Origin: Turbatrix aceti
Taxonomy: Eukaryota > Nematoda > Chromadorea > Rhabditida > Panagrolaimidae
Assembly (NCBI GenBank): GCA_963969345.1
Contig: OZ017766.1
Span: forward strand, 9,548,001 to 9,612,000
Reading direction: 5' to 3'
Length of the DNA: 64,000 nt
Part shown: piece after piece, positions 55,137 through 64,000 of the stretch
Layout of the letters: the number at the start of each line of letters is the position of its first letter
Position numbering within the stretch: the first letter of the stretch is position 1
Notes under the pieces: model-generated
What the model was told of the DNA's origin: nothing
What the model saw: only the letters and a program-made list of their open reading frames with translations
Databases searched by the model: none
Position numbers and translations under genes: made by a program

Positions 55137-57146
55137 ATGAAAGATCGACTTGCGGAGTTGAAGGTTTGAAAAATTTAATTTTTTTTTCTGTGACTTGATT
55201 TTCACTGTAAAAATGCATGTTACGTTTAGGAGAAATCCGGAGTCAAAAATGGCCGATCGGCGGAGGTTAACGATGTCAACGACATGCAAGATGGCATGGA
55301 TGAAAATGATCGGTTTTTGCAGGATACCGATTGGACTGGCATTGATTTGGTTGGTTTTTTTTGGCGGCGGCGGGTGCCTTTTTTTTTGAGGGTAAATTTG
55401 TAAACAAAAGCATAACTGATGAAGCTGTCTATATATCTTCACAGATAATTTTAAGCATAACAATAAAAAAATTTTTTTTAATCAAAAAAATATGTTTTTT
55501 TGTTTGCATTTTTTTTCACTGTTGCCAATTTTAGTTCCTAAGTCAAGTAAATGACGTCAGAAGACGGGTTGACGAGTTGAAAACACTGTTAATCGAAATC
55601 CGTGATCTCCATAGAAAAATCCTGGCTTCCGCGGGATCGGATCCATCCTTCACTGACACCTTGAACTCGACGAACAACAAATTCATGGAACAGTCGCAGA
55701 TCGTCAGCGACAAAATGCACGTCTTGAACGAAGAAAAGAGAAATCTCCAGACTGACATGCCGCATTACAGAATAAAAACTACTCAGGTAAGCTATTTTTT
55801 TAGGTTTGTAAATAAATATATTTATTTAACTGAATTGAATTTTTTTTCAGATAAATGGTCTCAACACGATTGTCCGCAATATCATGACTGCTCACAACGA
55901 AGAACAATTGAACTACCGTCAAAAGTGTCATGATCGCATGAATTTTTATTACAAAACAGGTGAGTTATTTTTTTTATAAATAACAAAAATATTTTATGTA
56001 GTAAATTTTTTAACTGAAAATTCCTGTTTTTTGAATTTTAGTAGGAGAAGAACTTTCACCAGAAGAAATGGAAAACGCATTTCAATCAGGAAAGCTGTAC
56101 AACCTGAAGAGTCTGATGATGGGAGACCGGGACAAGGAAATGCTGTTCAGGGACGTCGAGTGCCGGCACCAGGAGATCCTCAAGCTGGAAGCCAACATTG
56201 CCCAGCTCCACGAACTCTTCCAGGACATTCTCATGCTCGTCGAGTCCCAGGGCGAGCTTGTCAACAACATTGAGGCCAACGTCGGCAGTGCCAAGGACTA
56301 CGCCGACAACGCGCACAAAAATGTCGTTCAGGCCAAGGAGGCTAAGAATAGGAATATCAAGGTTGGTGGGGGGGCTGAAACTGGGGGTGGCAGTGTCGTT
56401 TTTTTTATTATTTTTTTTGTTTGGGGGGGGGGATATGATTTTTAACTTTAACTCGACGAACAACAAATGCGATTTTTGTGGTTTACAAAATAAAACTGTG
56501 ATTCCGTTGTTTTTTGATTGAAAACAAAAAACACCACCTTTTTTCCCTGAAATTTTTATTGTTGTTGCGCGCTTCCATGTTGCGGGCATTCCGTTGCGCT
56601 GAATTTAGCTGGCGGAGCACATTGTGTGTGGGGGGGGGGGCTGAAACTGGGGGCGGGCGTTCACAGTTTTCGATTTTTGTTTTTTTCGATTGTTTTCTTT
56701 GCTGATCACTGATCTGTTTTTTCTGCTTTTTGTTCGAGAACAACAAACTTCACTTTTTGGGTTTTTTGGAATTTTCGATTGTGTTTTAACACAATTTTTA
56801 TTTCAAAAAAAACTGTTGGTTTTTCTTCCATGATTTTTTTATAAATGAACAAAATTACTTTATAAATGAATTTTTTGACGTATATTTTTTGTTTTATAAA
56901 ATTTAAACTGACACAGTTATTTTGGATTTCTCGCTGAAATTGTGAGAGCGATTTCTAACATTTGCAGTCACAATTTTGTTTTATTCGAGAAAAAAACTGG
57001 CGTATCCATTGGGGCGTCCAAAAAATCTAAAAAATATTTTTCAGCTAAAAATAGCTCTCTGCATTGGTCTGTGCATTCTCATAATTTTACTGCTCATCGT
57101 TGGCACGAGTTTTGTGTGTTTCTACATGCCCTTCATCTGTCGATGA
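55137..57146 (+). CDS. Syntaxin (Qa-SNARE)
   Basis: Six exons: 55137-55163, 55230-55349, 55535-55786, 55851-55959, 56042-56361, 57045-57146; 309 residues, close to syntaxins (~290), phases consistent. Syntaxins pair with SNAP-25-type and VAMP partners to fuse vesicles with the plasma membrane. It begins MKDRLAELK as in syntaxin-1 types. Exons 3-4 form the Habc helices (FLSQVNDVRRRVDELKTLL, INGLNTIVRNIM, YRQKCHDRM). Exon 5 is the SNARE motif: DVECRHQEILKLEANIAQLH then ELFQDILMLVESQGELVNNI, with the zero-layer Gln at ~239. The last exon encodes the single C-terminal membrane anchor (LCIGLCILIILLLIVG) ending FICR. Which syntaxin (unc-64, syx-2, syx-3) cannot be decided by eye. Confidence 0.9.
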
Positions 57147-58347
57147 TCCTAAAATACGTCACCTCCCGGGGCATCTTTCCTCCTTCGATGAATGACGACG
57201 ACGACGATGATGACCTCCACTCACGCGACTTCGCAAAATGAACGTGTTTTTTTTTGTCAACGAATCCAAGACGTGCCAATCAGTTCCTAAATTTGTATCA
57301 TCCATCGATCCTAAATATATCTGCCTAAAATCTTCTCATGATGCCTTACAGTCAGTGTTTTTTGCCTTCAGTCACATATTATTTCCCGCGTTTATGTATT
57401 TTTACCGTTGTTTTAGTATAAATAAATAATATAAACTGATGTTACTGTTTTTTTTTTCGGTGTCCTTAAAGCATAAGATTTAAACTGTCGGAAGGTATCA
57501 GGTCGCCTGAATGCAAGTGCTTGAAATTAGAGATTAGGAAAACTGTCAGAACAGGCATTGAGAATCTATGAGATTGACATTTTTGCAAAAAGTACTCGAA
57601 AAGAGGAGCTTTTTTGTATTTTCCAAAAAAGCTCTTTTCAAGAAAATACAATTTTTTTTGTTAATGCCTCAATTTTTTTGATTTTTTCATGACTTTGATT
57701 TTTGCAACTAACTTCGATTTTCCCAATAATATTTATTTAAAAAAATGACGTGAACGAGGCTTTCGGAGGTTCTGAAGCAACGGTGGCGTTGCCAGACTTT
57801 GCCAGAGGACACGAAAAACACTTTCAAGCAATTTTATCAGTATTATGACAAAAATGCGCATTTTAAAAACAAAAAATGCGTTTAAATGCTAAAAAAACTG
57901 GCTGATTTTTTTCCCAGCTTTGAGCTACATAATACATATACCACATTTCCGTGAAACACGCCAAAATACAAAAATAAGCGACCGGAACTTTGAAACTTCA
58001 AACGGATATAGAAACTGAGGGGCGGAGCAATAAGGCGACGTCGAAAACAAAGGAAAGACTAGTTTATTCGGCATCGACACATCGTTATATTTATAGTCAG
58101 TGTGTATGCTAATTTCTATCAGAAACTATTGGTCCTAAATTTTTTGGTGCAAACTGCAAATGCAAACTGCAAAGAAGTCTGTTATTGTTATCGGACTAGG
58201 TTGTCCGTGTTGTTGGTCCAAAGACTCGGTGACAGCGGCGACACGGATATCAACGTGCAGATTCAACTACAAAAATTGCATGCATATCGTTGGCACGAAC
58301 CAGTACATGGGATGTTGTTTTTTTAACCGAAGGTAGTTGATTTAATA
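57147..58347. other. 3' flank of syntaxin and start of decayed segmental copy
   Basis: Contains the syntaxin 3' region, a short hairpin near 57594-57640 (GAAAAGAGGAGCTTTTTTG / AAAAAAGCTCTTTTC) and, from about 58085, sequence related to the secreted-protein gene. No intact gene is seen. Confidence 0.5.
58101..58320 (+). pseudogene. Relic of secreted-protein exon 3
   Basis: The sequence from AAACTATTGGTCCTAAATTT through TTGGTCCAAAGACTCGGTGA and GACACGGATATCAACGTGCA parallels 53659-53810 (ACTACTGGTCCCAAACCTTT, GCACGGATGTCAACGTTCCC). Several indels and stops break the frame. It marks the left part of a tandem copy of the 53-57 kb segment. Confidence 0.6.
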
Positions 58348-59922
58348 CAGTGCGTTCAGAAAGGATAGGCCCACCCTTAAAATTGAGGTTTTCTGTAAAA
58401 TGGTGACAGCTACGACCATGGGAGTAGGCTCGTTCGATTCAGCGTGCAAAGTTACCCTAGACCGCCTACCTTTGGAATCAATCCTCGGCAAAATGCGGTC
58501 AGAAAAAAATTAATTGTGTTTTTCGACCGTTCAGAAAGGATAGGCCCACTTTCGATTTTATTGGAATTATTTATTTTTTGATACGCCAAATCACCGCAAA
58601 CGTTGTTGGAGCAACACACATGTTGATTGTGATTAAAATTATTAATAACTGGGACACTAGGCATGCTTCTGATAAAAATTTTGGCCCTCTCAATGCAAAT
58701 TATACCCCCAACATCAATAATGCCTTCCTGAGAGTCGGTGAGTTCCGCGAACCCACGTCTGTTAGCCCATACAGTACTGCCATGATGCTCCCTTAAATTT
58801 CCAACAAGTATCAACACAGGACACTCCATGTTGCTTGTCGGAAAATTTATTTTATTTAAAAAAAGGAAGTTGATGTGGGGGGACCTGGGGTGTTTCGATC
58901 CATTTCTTATTCAAAAAAATTTTTTTTGATGCGTTGATGTTGACAAAATTGTTGGAAATAATGATCCCGAACAACGCAGTACAAACCCACGTTAATCTGA
59001 CGCATCACAAAATTCAGGGCGACTAGTTCGTTGATAGGCCGAAACACAAGTTAGATGTCAAGTTCCGAGTTTCAACTTTTTTGTTAAATTTTAGGATGTG
59101 TGTTATGTAAAACAATCAGAAAACGTTCAACCTTGATTGTTTTGATGATTGTATGCGTTAATGGAGATATACGTTTCACTAGAGCAGCGACGACATCATA
59201 TTAAAGTCTGAAGCAAGTTAGTGTTAATTGTTGCATTTATCAAACCTTCAGCATAGCGTTTGTCAGAGGTCCCATGTACGGAAAATCATAATGAAATGTT
59301 TAGTAGCATTATTTCCAACAATTTTGTCAACATCAACGCATCAAAAAAAATTTTTTTGAATAAGAAATGGATCGAAACACCCCAGGTCCCCCCACATCAA
59401 CTTCCTTTTTTTAAATAAAATAAATTTTCCGACAAGCAACATGGAGTGTCCTGTGTTGATACTTGTTGGAAATTTAAGGGAGCATCATGGCAGTACTGTA
59501 TGGGCTAACAGACGGGGGTTCGCGGAACTCACCGACTCTCAGGAAGACATTATTGATGTTGGGGGTATAATTTGCATTGAGAGGGCCAAAATTTTTATCA
59601 GAAGCATGCCTAGTGTCCCAGTTATTAATAATTTTAATCACAATCAACATGTGTGTGGCTCCAACAACGTTTGCGGTGATTTGGTGTATCAAAAAATAAA
59701 TAATTCCAATAAAATCGAAAGTGGGCCTATCCTTTCTGAACGGTCGAAAAACACAATTAATTTTTTTCTGACCGCATTTTGCCGAGGATTGATTCCAAAG
59801 GTAGGCAGTCTAGGGTAACTTTGCACGCTGAATCGAACGAGCCTACTCCCATGGTCGTAGCTGTCACCATTTTACAGAAAACCTCAATTTTAAGGGTGGG
59901 CCTATCCTTTCTGAACGCACTG
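58348..59922. mobile_element. Tc1/mariner-like fold-back element
   Basis: The ends CAGTGCGTTCAGAAAGGATA and the inverse are flanked by TA (58346-58347 and 59923-59924), the Tc1/mariner target. Arms of about 570 bases (58348-58915 and 59355-59922) are nearly identical inverted copies, and the end motif recurs internally at the inner side of the subterminal region (58529 and 59725). A 125-codon frame appears once in each arm, on opposite strands; it does not look like a transposase. Confidence 0.8.
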
Positions 59923-60835
59923 TATCAAAATCAGATTCAAGTTTGTGGATTTTGCAAACTGTATTGAAGATTGATAATATAACATTTGTACGTCTGTAGA
60001 TTAACGCATCCCAGGATTCAAAACGCTAAATCCATCTCCTTCACTCTGGACATTGGAGTCGAGTGTGGCGATTTTGTTGTATCTATTTTTTAACTGCACT
60101 GAATAAAATTTTTTTTTAAAAACATATTTTTATCACTGATCATAGTACATAAATATGTGGTGTTTCGATGAAACTTATGGGTTGTGGGCGAAGTTTGCCA
60201 TAACCATTAAAATAGCCCATAACGATTAATGGCCCCGGGAAAGTCGACGTGGGACACGTGAAGAAGCCACGTTGACTTCACATTATATTTGTAAATAAAT
60301 ATAAATATTGGTAGGAACATTCAATAAAGTTAGTTTAGTTCACTCTTAAAACTGTCGTGAAGCTCAATAAGTCGTGCATCGGCCGGGAATCAAACCTGGG
60401 CCACCCGCATGGCAAGGTAACGACCCCAATGAAAACGAGTTGTATCCGGATTCTCCTAAGCGGATTCTCGACAGCCAATTATCGAAATCTCAAAAAAAGA
60501 AATATAGCAACACGAAGCAGATAAAAAATTATGGATCGTGATTATTGTTACTATGATGGATAAAAATTTGGAATAATGCCTAAAAGGCTTCTCGATACAC
60601 GTTTCAAATCAATGTTTTATCATTTTTTAAACTGCGTGTCCCATTTTTTCTTCTTTTCTGGCAATGCACGTTTTCGTCAAGTGCAAATTCTAGGAGCCAC
60701 CGATATGAAAATTCAGAAAACAGCATACAGCGTATTTTTTTGAACTTCGGAACACTAAAAACTGGTAAAAACATGTAGTCAATTATATTTTTTTAGGTTT
60801 CTGCTCTAACCAAGCACATCATTTTCTCTTTTTTG
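59923..60835. other. Intergenic with tRNA relic
   Basis: Contains a CATGAAACTTATGGG-type low-conservation region, a tRNA-Gly relic (60375-60446) and AT-rich sequence. No gene is seen. Confidence 0.4.
60375..60446 (-). pseudogene. tRNA-Gly(GCC) relic
   Basis: On the minus strand, the 3' half (TTGCCATGCGGGTGGCCCAG then GTTTGATTCCCGGCCGATGC) matches a tRNA-Gly with GCC anticodon. The T-loop has GTTTGATTCC instead of GTTCGATTCC, and the 5' half, including the A box, is not recognisable. It is a degraded copy or a tRNA-derived fragment. Confidence 0.6.
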
Positions 60836-61126
60836 ATGCTCTCAACACGAAACTTTTTTCATGTCTTTTTTCACCGAAGAATGCATTTTTGTCTTCTTCC
60901 TGTCTTTTTTTTCTTATCATCTTTCATCAGTGCCTTCCTGAAGTGTTCTTACGGGTTCTTGCCGGCAAGAATGGTGAATTCACTGAAATGATTGTTTGTA
61001 TCTTGTGGATGTTTGTCGGCGCACGTTTCCGTCGTCGGAGCGCGACGATAACCTGACCGCTATTTTATTCCGAGGATTTTATTTTCGGCACAACATCAAA
61101 CTAAACTGTATGACGGTTTTGTACGA

Positions 61127-62197
61127 ATGATGGATCGATCGACTGACCGAGTTTGAGGGTTCGTTTTTGTTGGGAGAAAAATTTTCACTGTTGAACGGTA
61201 GAGAATACCAGGAAAATTAGATACAAAATTTGAAAACAGTAAATTATCAGCGACTTTGAAAATCGATTTTTGAGGGGATCACAATTCTGCTGCATTTGGC
61301 AGGGTTGGTTTTTTTGGTATTTTTGTGGTTTTATATAAAAACTGGTTTTTGTGAAGCGCCCTGTTGCGAAAAAATAATATTTCCATGCATTTTAGTTCCT
61401 GATTTGACAGACCCATACTTTTGGTGAATTAATTTGAAATAAAGAATTACTTAATCTTGTGATTTTTAAAAATTGAAGAAAACTTTTTTTTTTGTAAAAA
61501 AAAAAAAAACTGAAAATTCCTGTTTTTTGAATTTTAGTAGAAGAACTTTCGCCAGAAGAAATGGAAAACACATTTCAATCAGGAAAGCTGTACAACCTGA
61601 AGAGTCTGATGATGGGAGACCGGGACAAGGAAATGCTGTTCAGGGACGTCGAGTGCCGGCACCAGGAGATCCTCAAGCTGGAAGCCAACATTGCCCAGCT
61701 CCACGAACTCTTCCAGGACATTCTCATGCTCGTCGAGTCCCAGGGCGAGCTTGTCAACAACATTGAGGCCAACGTCGGCAGTGCCAAGGACTACGCCGAC
61801 AACGCGCACAAAAATGTCGTTCAGGCCAAGGAGGCTAAGAATAGGAATATCAAGGTTGGTGGGGGGGGGCTGAAACTGGGGGTGGGAGTGTCGTTTTTTT
61901 TATAATTTTTTTTTGGGGGGGGTGGCGGAAAATGGTTGGTTAGTCCTTCGGATTTTTAAGTTTGATAACAAAAAATGCTTTTTTTGCGGTTTACAAAATA
62001 ACTGGATTCTGTTGTTTTTTGATTGAAAACAAAAAACACCATTTTTTTGCCTTGAAATTTTTATTGTAAAAAAAAAAAGATTTATTGTTGTCAAAAAACC
62101 GAAAAAAATCCCTGTTTTTTTTCAGTTGAAAATAACATCTGCCGATGATCCTTTGTCACCTTCCGGAGACCGGAAATGCATCTTCCTACTTCGATGA
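61127..62197 (+). pseudogene. Partial syntaxin copy without membrane anchor
   Basis: A degraded exon-1 counterpart starts at 61127 (GTACGAATGATGGATCG, versus GTACCAATGAAAGATCG at 55131) and then loses frame. Exons 2-4 are not found. Exon 5 is present at 61538-61854 almost identical to the parent, minus one codon and with a handful of changes, including the splice sites and about 60 bases of following intron. A last exon at 62126-62197 starts LKI as in the parent but then lacks the whole membrane segment; homology resumes at CTGCCGATGATCC, the old stop region, which is read through in another frame for 23 residues. It is probably a pseudogene; a soluble SNARE fragment is conceivable. Confidence 0.7.
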
Positions 62198-62677
62198 CGA
62201 AAATATTCAATCACACAACTGTGGAAAATGGTCAACGAATCCAATTTTTTTATCCACTTTTGTTGCGCTGTTATAGCTTTATGTTTTTTTTTAAATTTAA
62301 ACTGTCGTGTTCGATTAAATAAATTTACTGATGGAGAGTTGATTAAATTAAAAGAAAGGTTGTCAGCCATGAATTTATTTGTTTTTTTTAACTGTCAAGG
62401 TATTGACCTACAAGTTGATACATTTTTTGTTAAACCATGCATTAACATAAAAAATCTTAATTTTTGATTTTTTTTTGATTAACACGTTTCTAACTGGCCG
62501 AAGGCAATATGTAAATAGATCTTTCAAATCCAATTTTTTTTTATATTAAAAAAAACTTTCTAATCGAATGTGCAATTTTTTAAAATAAAATTCAAGAAAA
62601 CTGTCACAATTTCATAACTTTCGTCAATCAAACACATAAATATTTTTTTCACTATTTATTATCCCGCTTTTTTAGAG
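62198..62677. other. Intergenic, syntaxin pseudo-copy to sdhaf-2
   Basis: AT-rich sequence with a TTTTTTAG trans-splice acceptor ending 2 bases before the sdhaf-2 ATG. No other feature was recognised. Confidence 0.5.
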
Positions 62678-63427
62678 ATGCTGAGCCCATCAAAATCAAC
62701 AGTCCGCGAACTTTTCCAAAAACTGGCCCAACTTTCGACTTTGGGCTCCAGAAATGCCCAAAACGCTTCAAGATGCCTTTTGTCAACGGATGTCCAGAGA
62801 GAAGCTGTCGAGCCGAAAAGTCCCATCGAAAAGCTGCGATCTCGTCTGCTTTACCAGAGCCTCAAGCGGGGCATTCTCGAAAACGATATCATCATCGGGT
62901 TAGTTTTTTTTTCGTCGATGCGGACTAATTTTTTTTATCAAAAATTTTTTATTAGACAAATTTATTTTTTAACTGCCTTTCATATTAGACAAATTTATAT
63001 TTTTAACTGCCTTTCATCACTGCCTTTCATTGAATTTTTTAAATAATCATAAAAAAATGTGTTTCGAATTTTGTTTGCGCGTATTTATGAAATTTTTTTT
63101 AATACTATCATATTTTTTTTCAAAATCAAAAAAACCGATTTATTGGGTTTTTTTGTTTTTCCCCGAAACATCATAAAATTGTGTGCATGAAAACTGATTG
63201 TCACGATCACAAACTCTGCTTCCAGGGAATTCGCGAGAACCAACCTCCCGTTGCTGAACGAAGACGAGCTCCACGCGTACGACAAGATGATCAACGGCGA
63301 GCACAACGAGTGGGACCTGTTCTACTACGTGTCGTCCAAGAAACCACCTCCACCGGAACTCGAAAACGACTCTGTTTTTCTCAAAATCAAGGCCTACGTT
63401 GACGCAAAGAAAGACGGAGAACATTGA
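62678..63427 (+). CDS. sdhaf-2: Succinate dehydrogenase assembly factor 2
   Basis: Two exons, 62678-62898 and 63226-63427, give 140 residues, the usual size. SDHAF2 is a mitochondrial matrix protein needed for covalent FAD attachment to the SDHA flavoprotein of complex II. The first ~50 residues are Ser/Arg/Lys-rich without acidic clusters, like a presequence. The core RLLYQSLKRGILENDIIIG matches the family signature RxLYxSRKRGxLE, followed by EFARTNLPLLNEDELHAYDK, NGEHNEWDLFYYV and a C-terminal KIKAYVDAKK. The ATG follows GCTTTTTTAG by two bases, a typical trans-spliced start with almost no leader. Confidence 0.93.
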
Positions 63428-63744
63428 TTTGACCCTCGCTTGCTTTTTGGACTGTTTTTGTTTTCTTTTTTTGTTGTGTTAAAATAATTAGGAAAAATAT
63501 AAACTGCATTATAGAGAAGCGATTTGTGTATGTAACTTTTAAAATGTACATAACTCAAGAGCATTTTTTTTGAGTATTCAAAAATTAACTCAATTTGTAT
63601 TTTGGACATCTTTGGCGATCGTTTAAAAACCAAAAAAATGCATCAACATTCTTCACTGATAAATTTTGTTCCATTTTTTTTTGGTTTGGTGTAACAAAAA
63701 AACAAGTTATCAAGTCTGGAGCCTGCATGACTTGAAAAAACAAG
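63428..63744. other. Intergenic, sdhaf-2 to retrotransposon
   Basis: AT-rich 3' flank. A 19-base motif AAGTCTGGAGCCTGCAT occurs twice (63712 and 63742) just before the retrotransposon coding region. Confidence 0.5.
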
Positions 63745-64000
63745 TCTGGAGCCTGCATCTTGCCATCGGTGTTGTACGGCTGTGAAACCTGGGCGCTGAC
63801 AGAAACGGCAAGATCTACGTTGCGCAATGCTCAACACCGAGTCGAACGAGCCATCCTCGGGCTGCGACGGTCTGACAAAGTCCGAAACAAAATCATCCGA
63901 CGAAGAACAAAACTCAAAGACTGGGTGAAGGAAGCGGAACGCCGAAAATGGACATACGCGCGAAAGCTCCTGGAGGCAGACGAAAACAGATGGGCCCGAC
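63745..64000 (+). mobile_element. Non-LTR retrotransposon RT C-terminal fragment
   Basis: One open frame runs to the window end with VLYGCETWALTETARSTLRN, then RAILGLRRSDKVRNKIIRRR, TKLKDWVKEAERRKW and ENRWAR. This is the conserved region after the reverse transcriptase fingers/palm in RTE/CR1-like LINE proteins (typical YGCETW...RN...R...L...R...R..IR..). No start codon or upstream RT motifs precede it, so it is a 5'-truncated copy or a fragment; its 3' end is outside the window. Confidence 0.85.

Noticed and set aside
55062..55463. Minus-strand frame overlapping syntaxin exons 1 and 2
   Set aside because: It is antisense to conserved, phase-consistent syntaxin exons.
58452..59818. Two 125-codon frames (58452-58829 minus, 59441-59818 plus) as a gene pair
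   Set aside because: They are the two arms of one inverted repeat, so the second is an automatic mirror of the first; no transposase motifs are seen.

Overview
The window looks like nuclear DNA of a nematode, probably rhabditid. Genes are AT-rich and intron-split, 3' splice sites match the nematode TTTTCAG/TTTTTAG form, and several genes have such an acceptor 2-15 bases before the ATG (for example TTCAG|GTATG), as expected for spliced-leader trans-splicing. Conserved genes read as eat-3/OPA1, eif-3.F, a cul-1-like cullin, CHMP7, a GCK-III kinase, a syntaxin and sdhaf-2. Exon coordinates below were read by eye from frame and splice signals.

Layout. 1-560: palindromic repeats. 0.9-7 kb: two minus-strand F-box/LRR genes. 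7.7-9.9 kb: a minus-strand HMG-box plus FLYWCH-like gene. 10.4-16.9 kb: eat-3/OPA1 (plus). 17.9-19.3 kb: eif-3.F. 19.7-21.3 kb: two head-to-head copies of an unrecognised small Pro/Ser-rich family (here 'MAPYT'), one broken by a transposon. 21.7-28.1 kb: a cullin (minus) with an internal repeat duplication and a nested-transposon intron. 28.2-35.5 kb: mostly fold-back, hAT-like and CACTG-ended elements. 36.0-37.3 kb: two more MAPYT copies. 37.9-40.5 kb: CHMP7. 41.4-43.0 kb: GCK-III kinase (minus). 43.4-49.4 kb: two plus-strand F-box/LRR genes. 50.3-54.2 kb: two secreted-protein genes. 55.1-57.1 kb: syntaxin. 57.9-62.2 kb: a decayed tandem copy of the secreted-protein/syntaxin segment, invaded by a Tc1-like fold-back element. 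62.7-63.4 kb: sdhaf-2. 63.7-64.0 kb: the end of a non-LTR retrotransposon reverse transcriptase ORF.

How the parts may connect. Four F-box/LRR genes and a cul-1-type cullin are parts of SCF ubiquitin ligases, in which the F-box protein chooses the substrate. eat-3/OPA1 and sdhaf-2 act in mitochondria; CHMP7 and syntaxin act on membranes. Apart from the F-box pairs, the neighbours share no obvious pathway and I see no compact operon.

Most striking observations: (1) a 3.6 kb CACTG-ended element split a cullin coding exon, and its own terminus TTTTTTTTTCAG|TG now serves as the 3' splice site; (2) the MAPYT family keeps an N-terminal peptide while its codons are scrambled synonymously between copies, although the DNA on both sides is nearly identical; (3) at least five short elements with perfect 8-bp target duplications, several filled with GC-rich or simple repeats, one sitting in a MAPYT copy; (4) a syntaxin pseudo-copy in which one exon remains almost identical to the parent.
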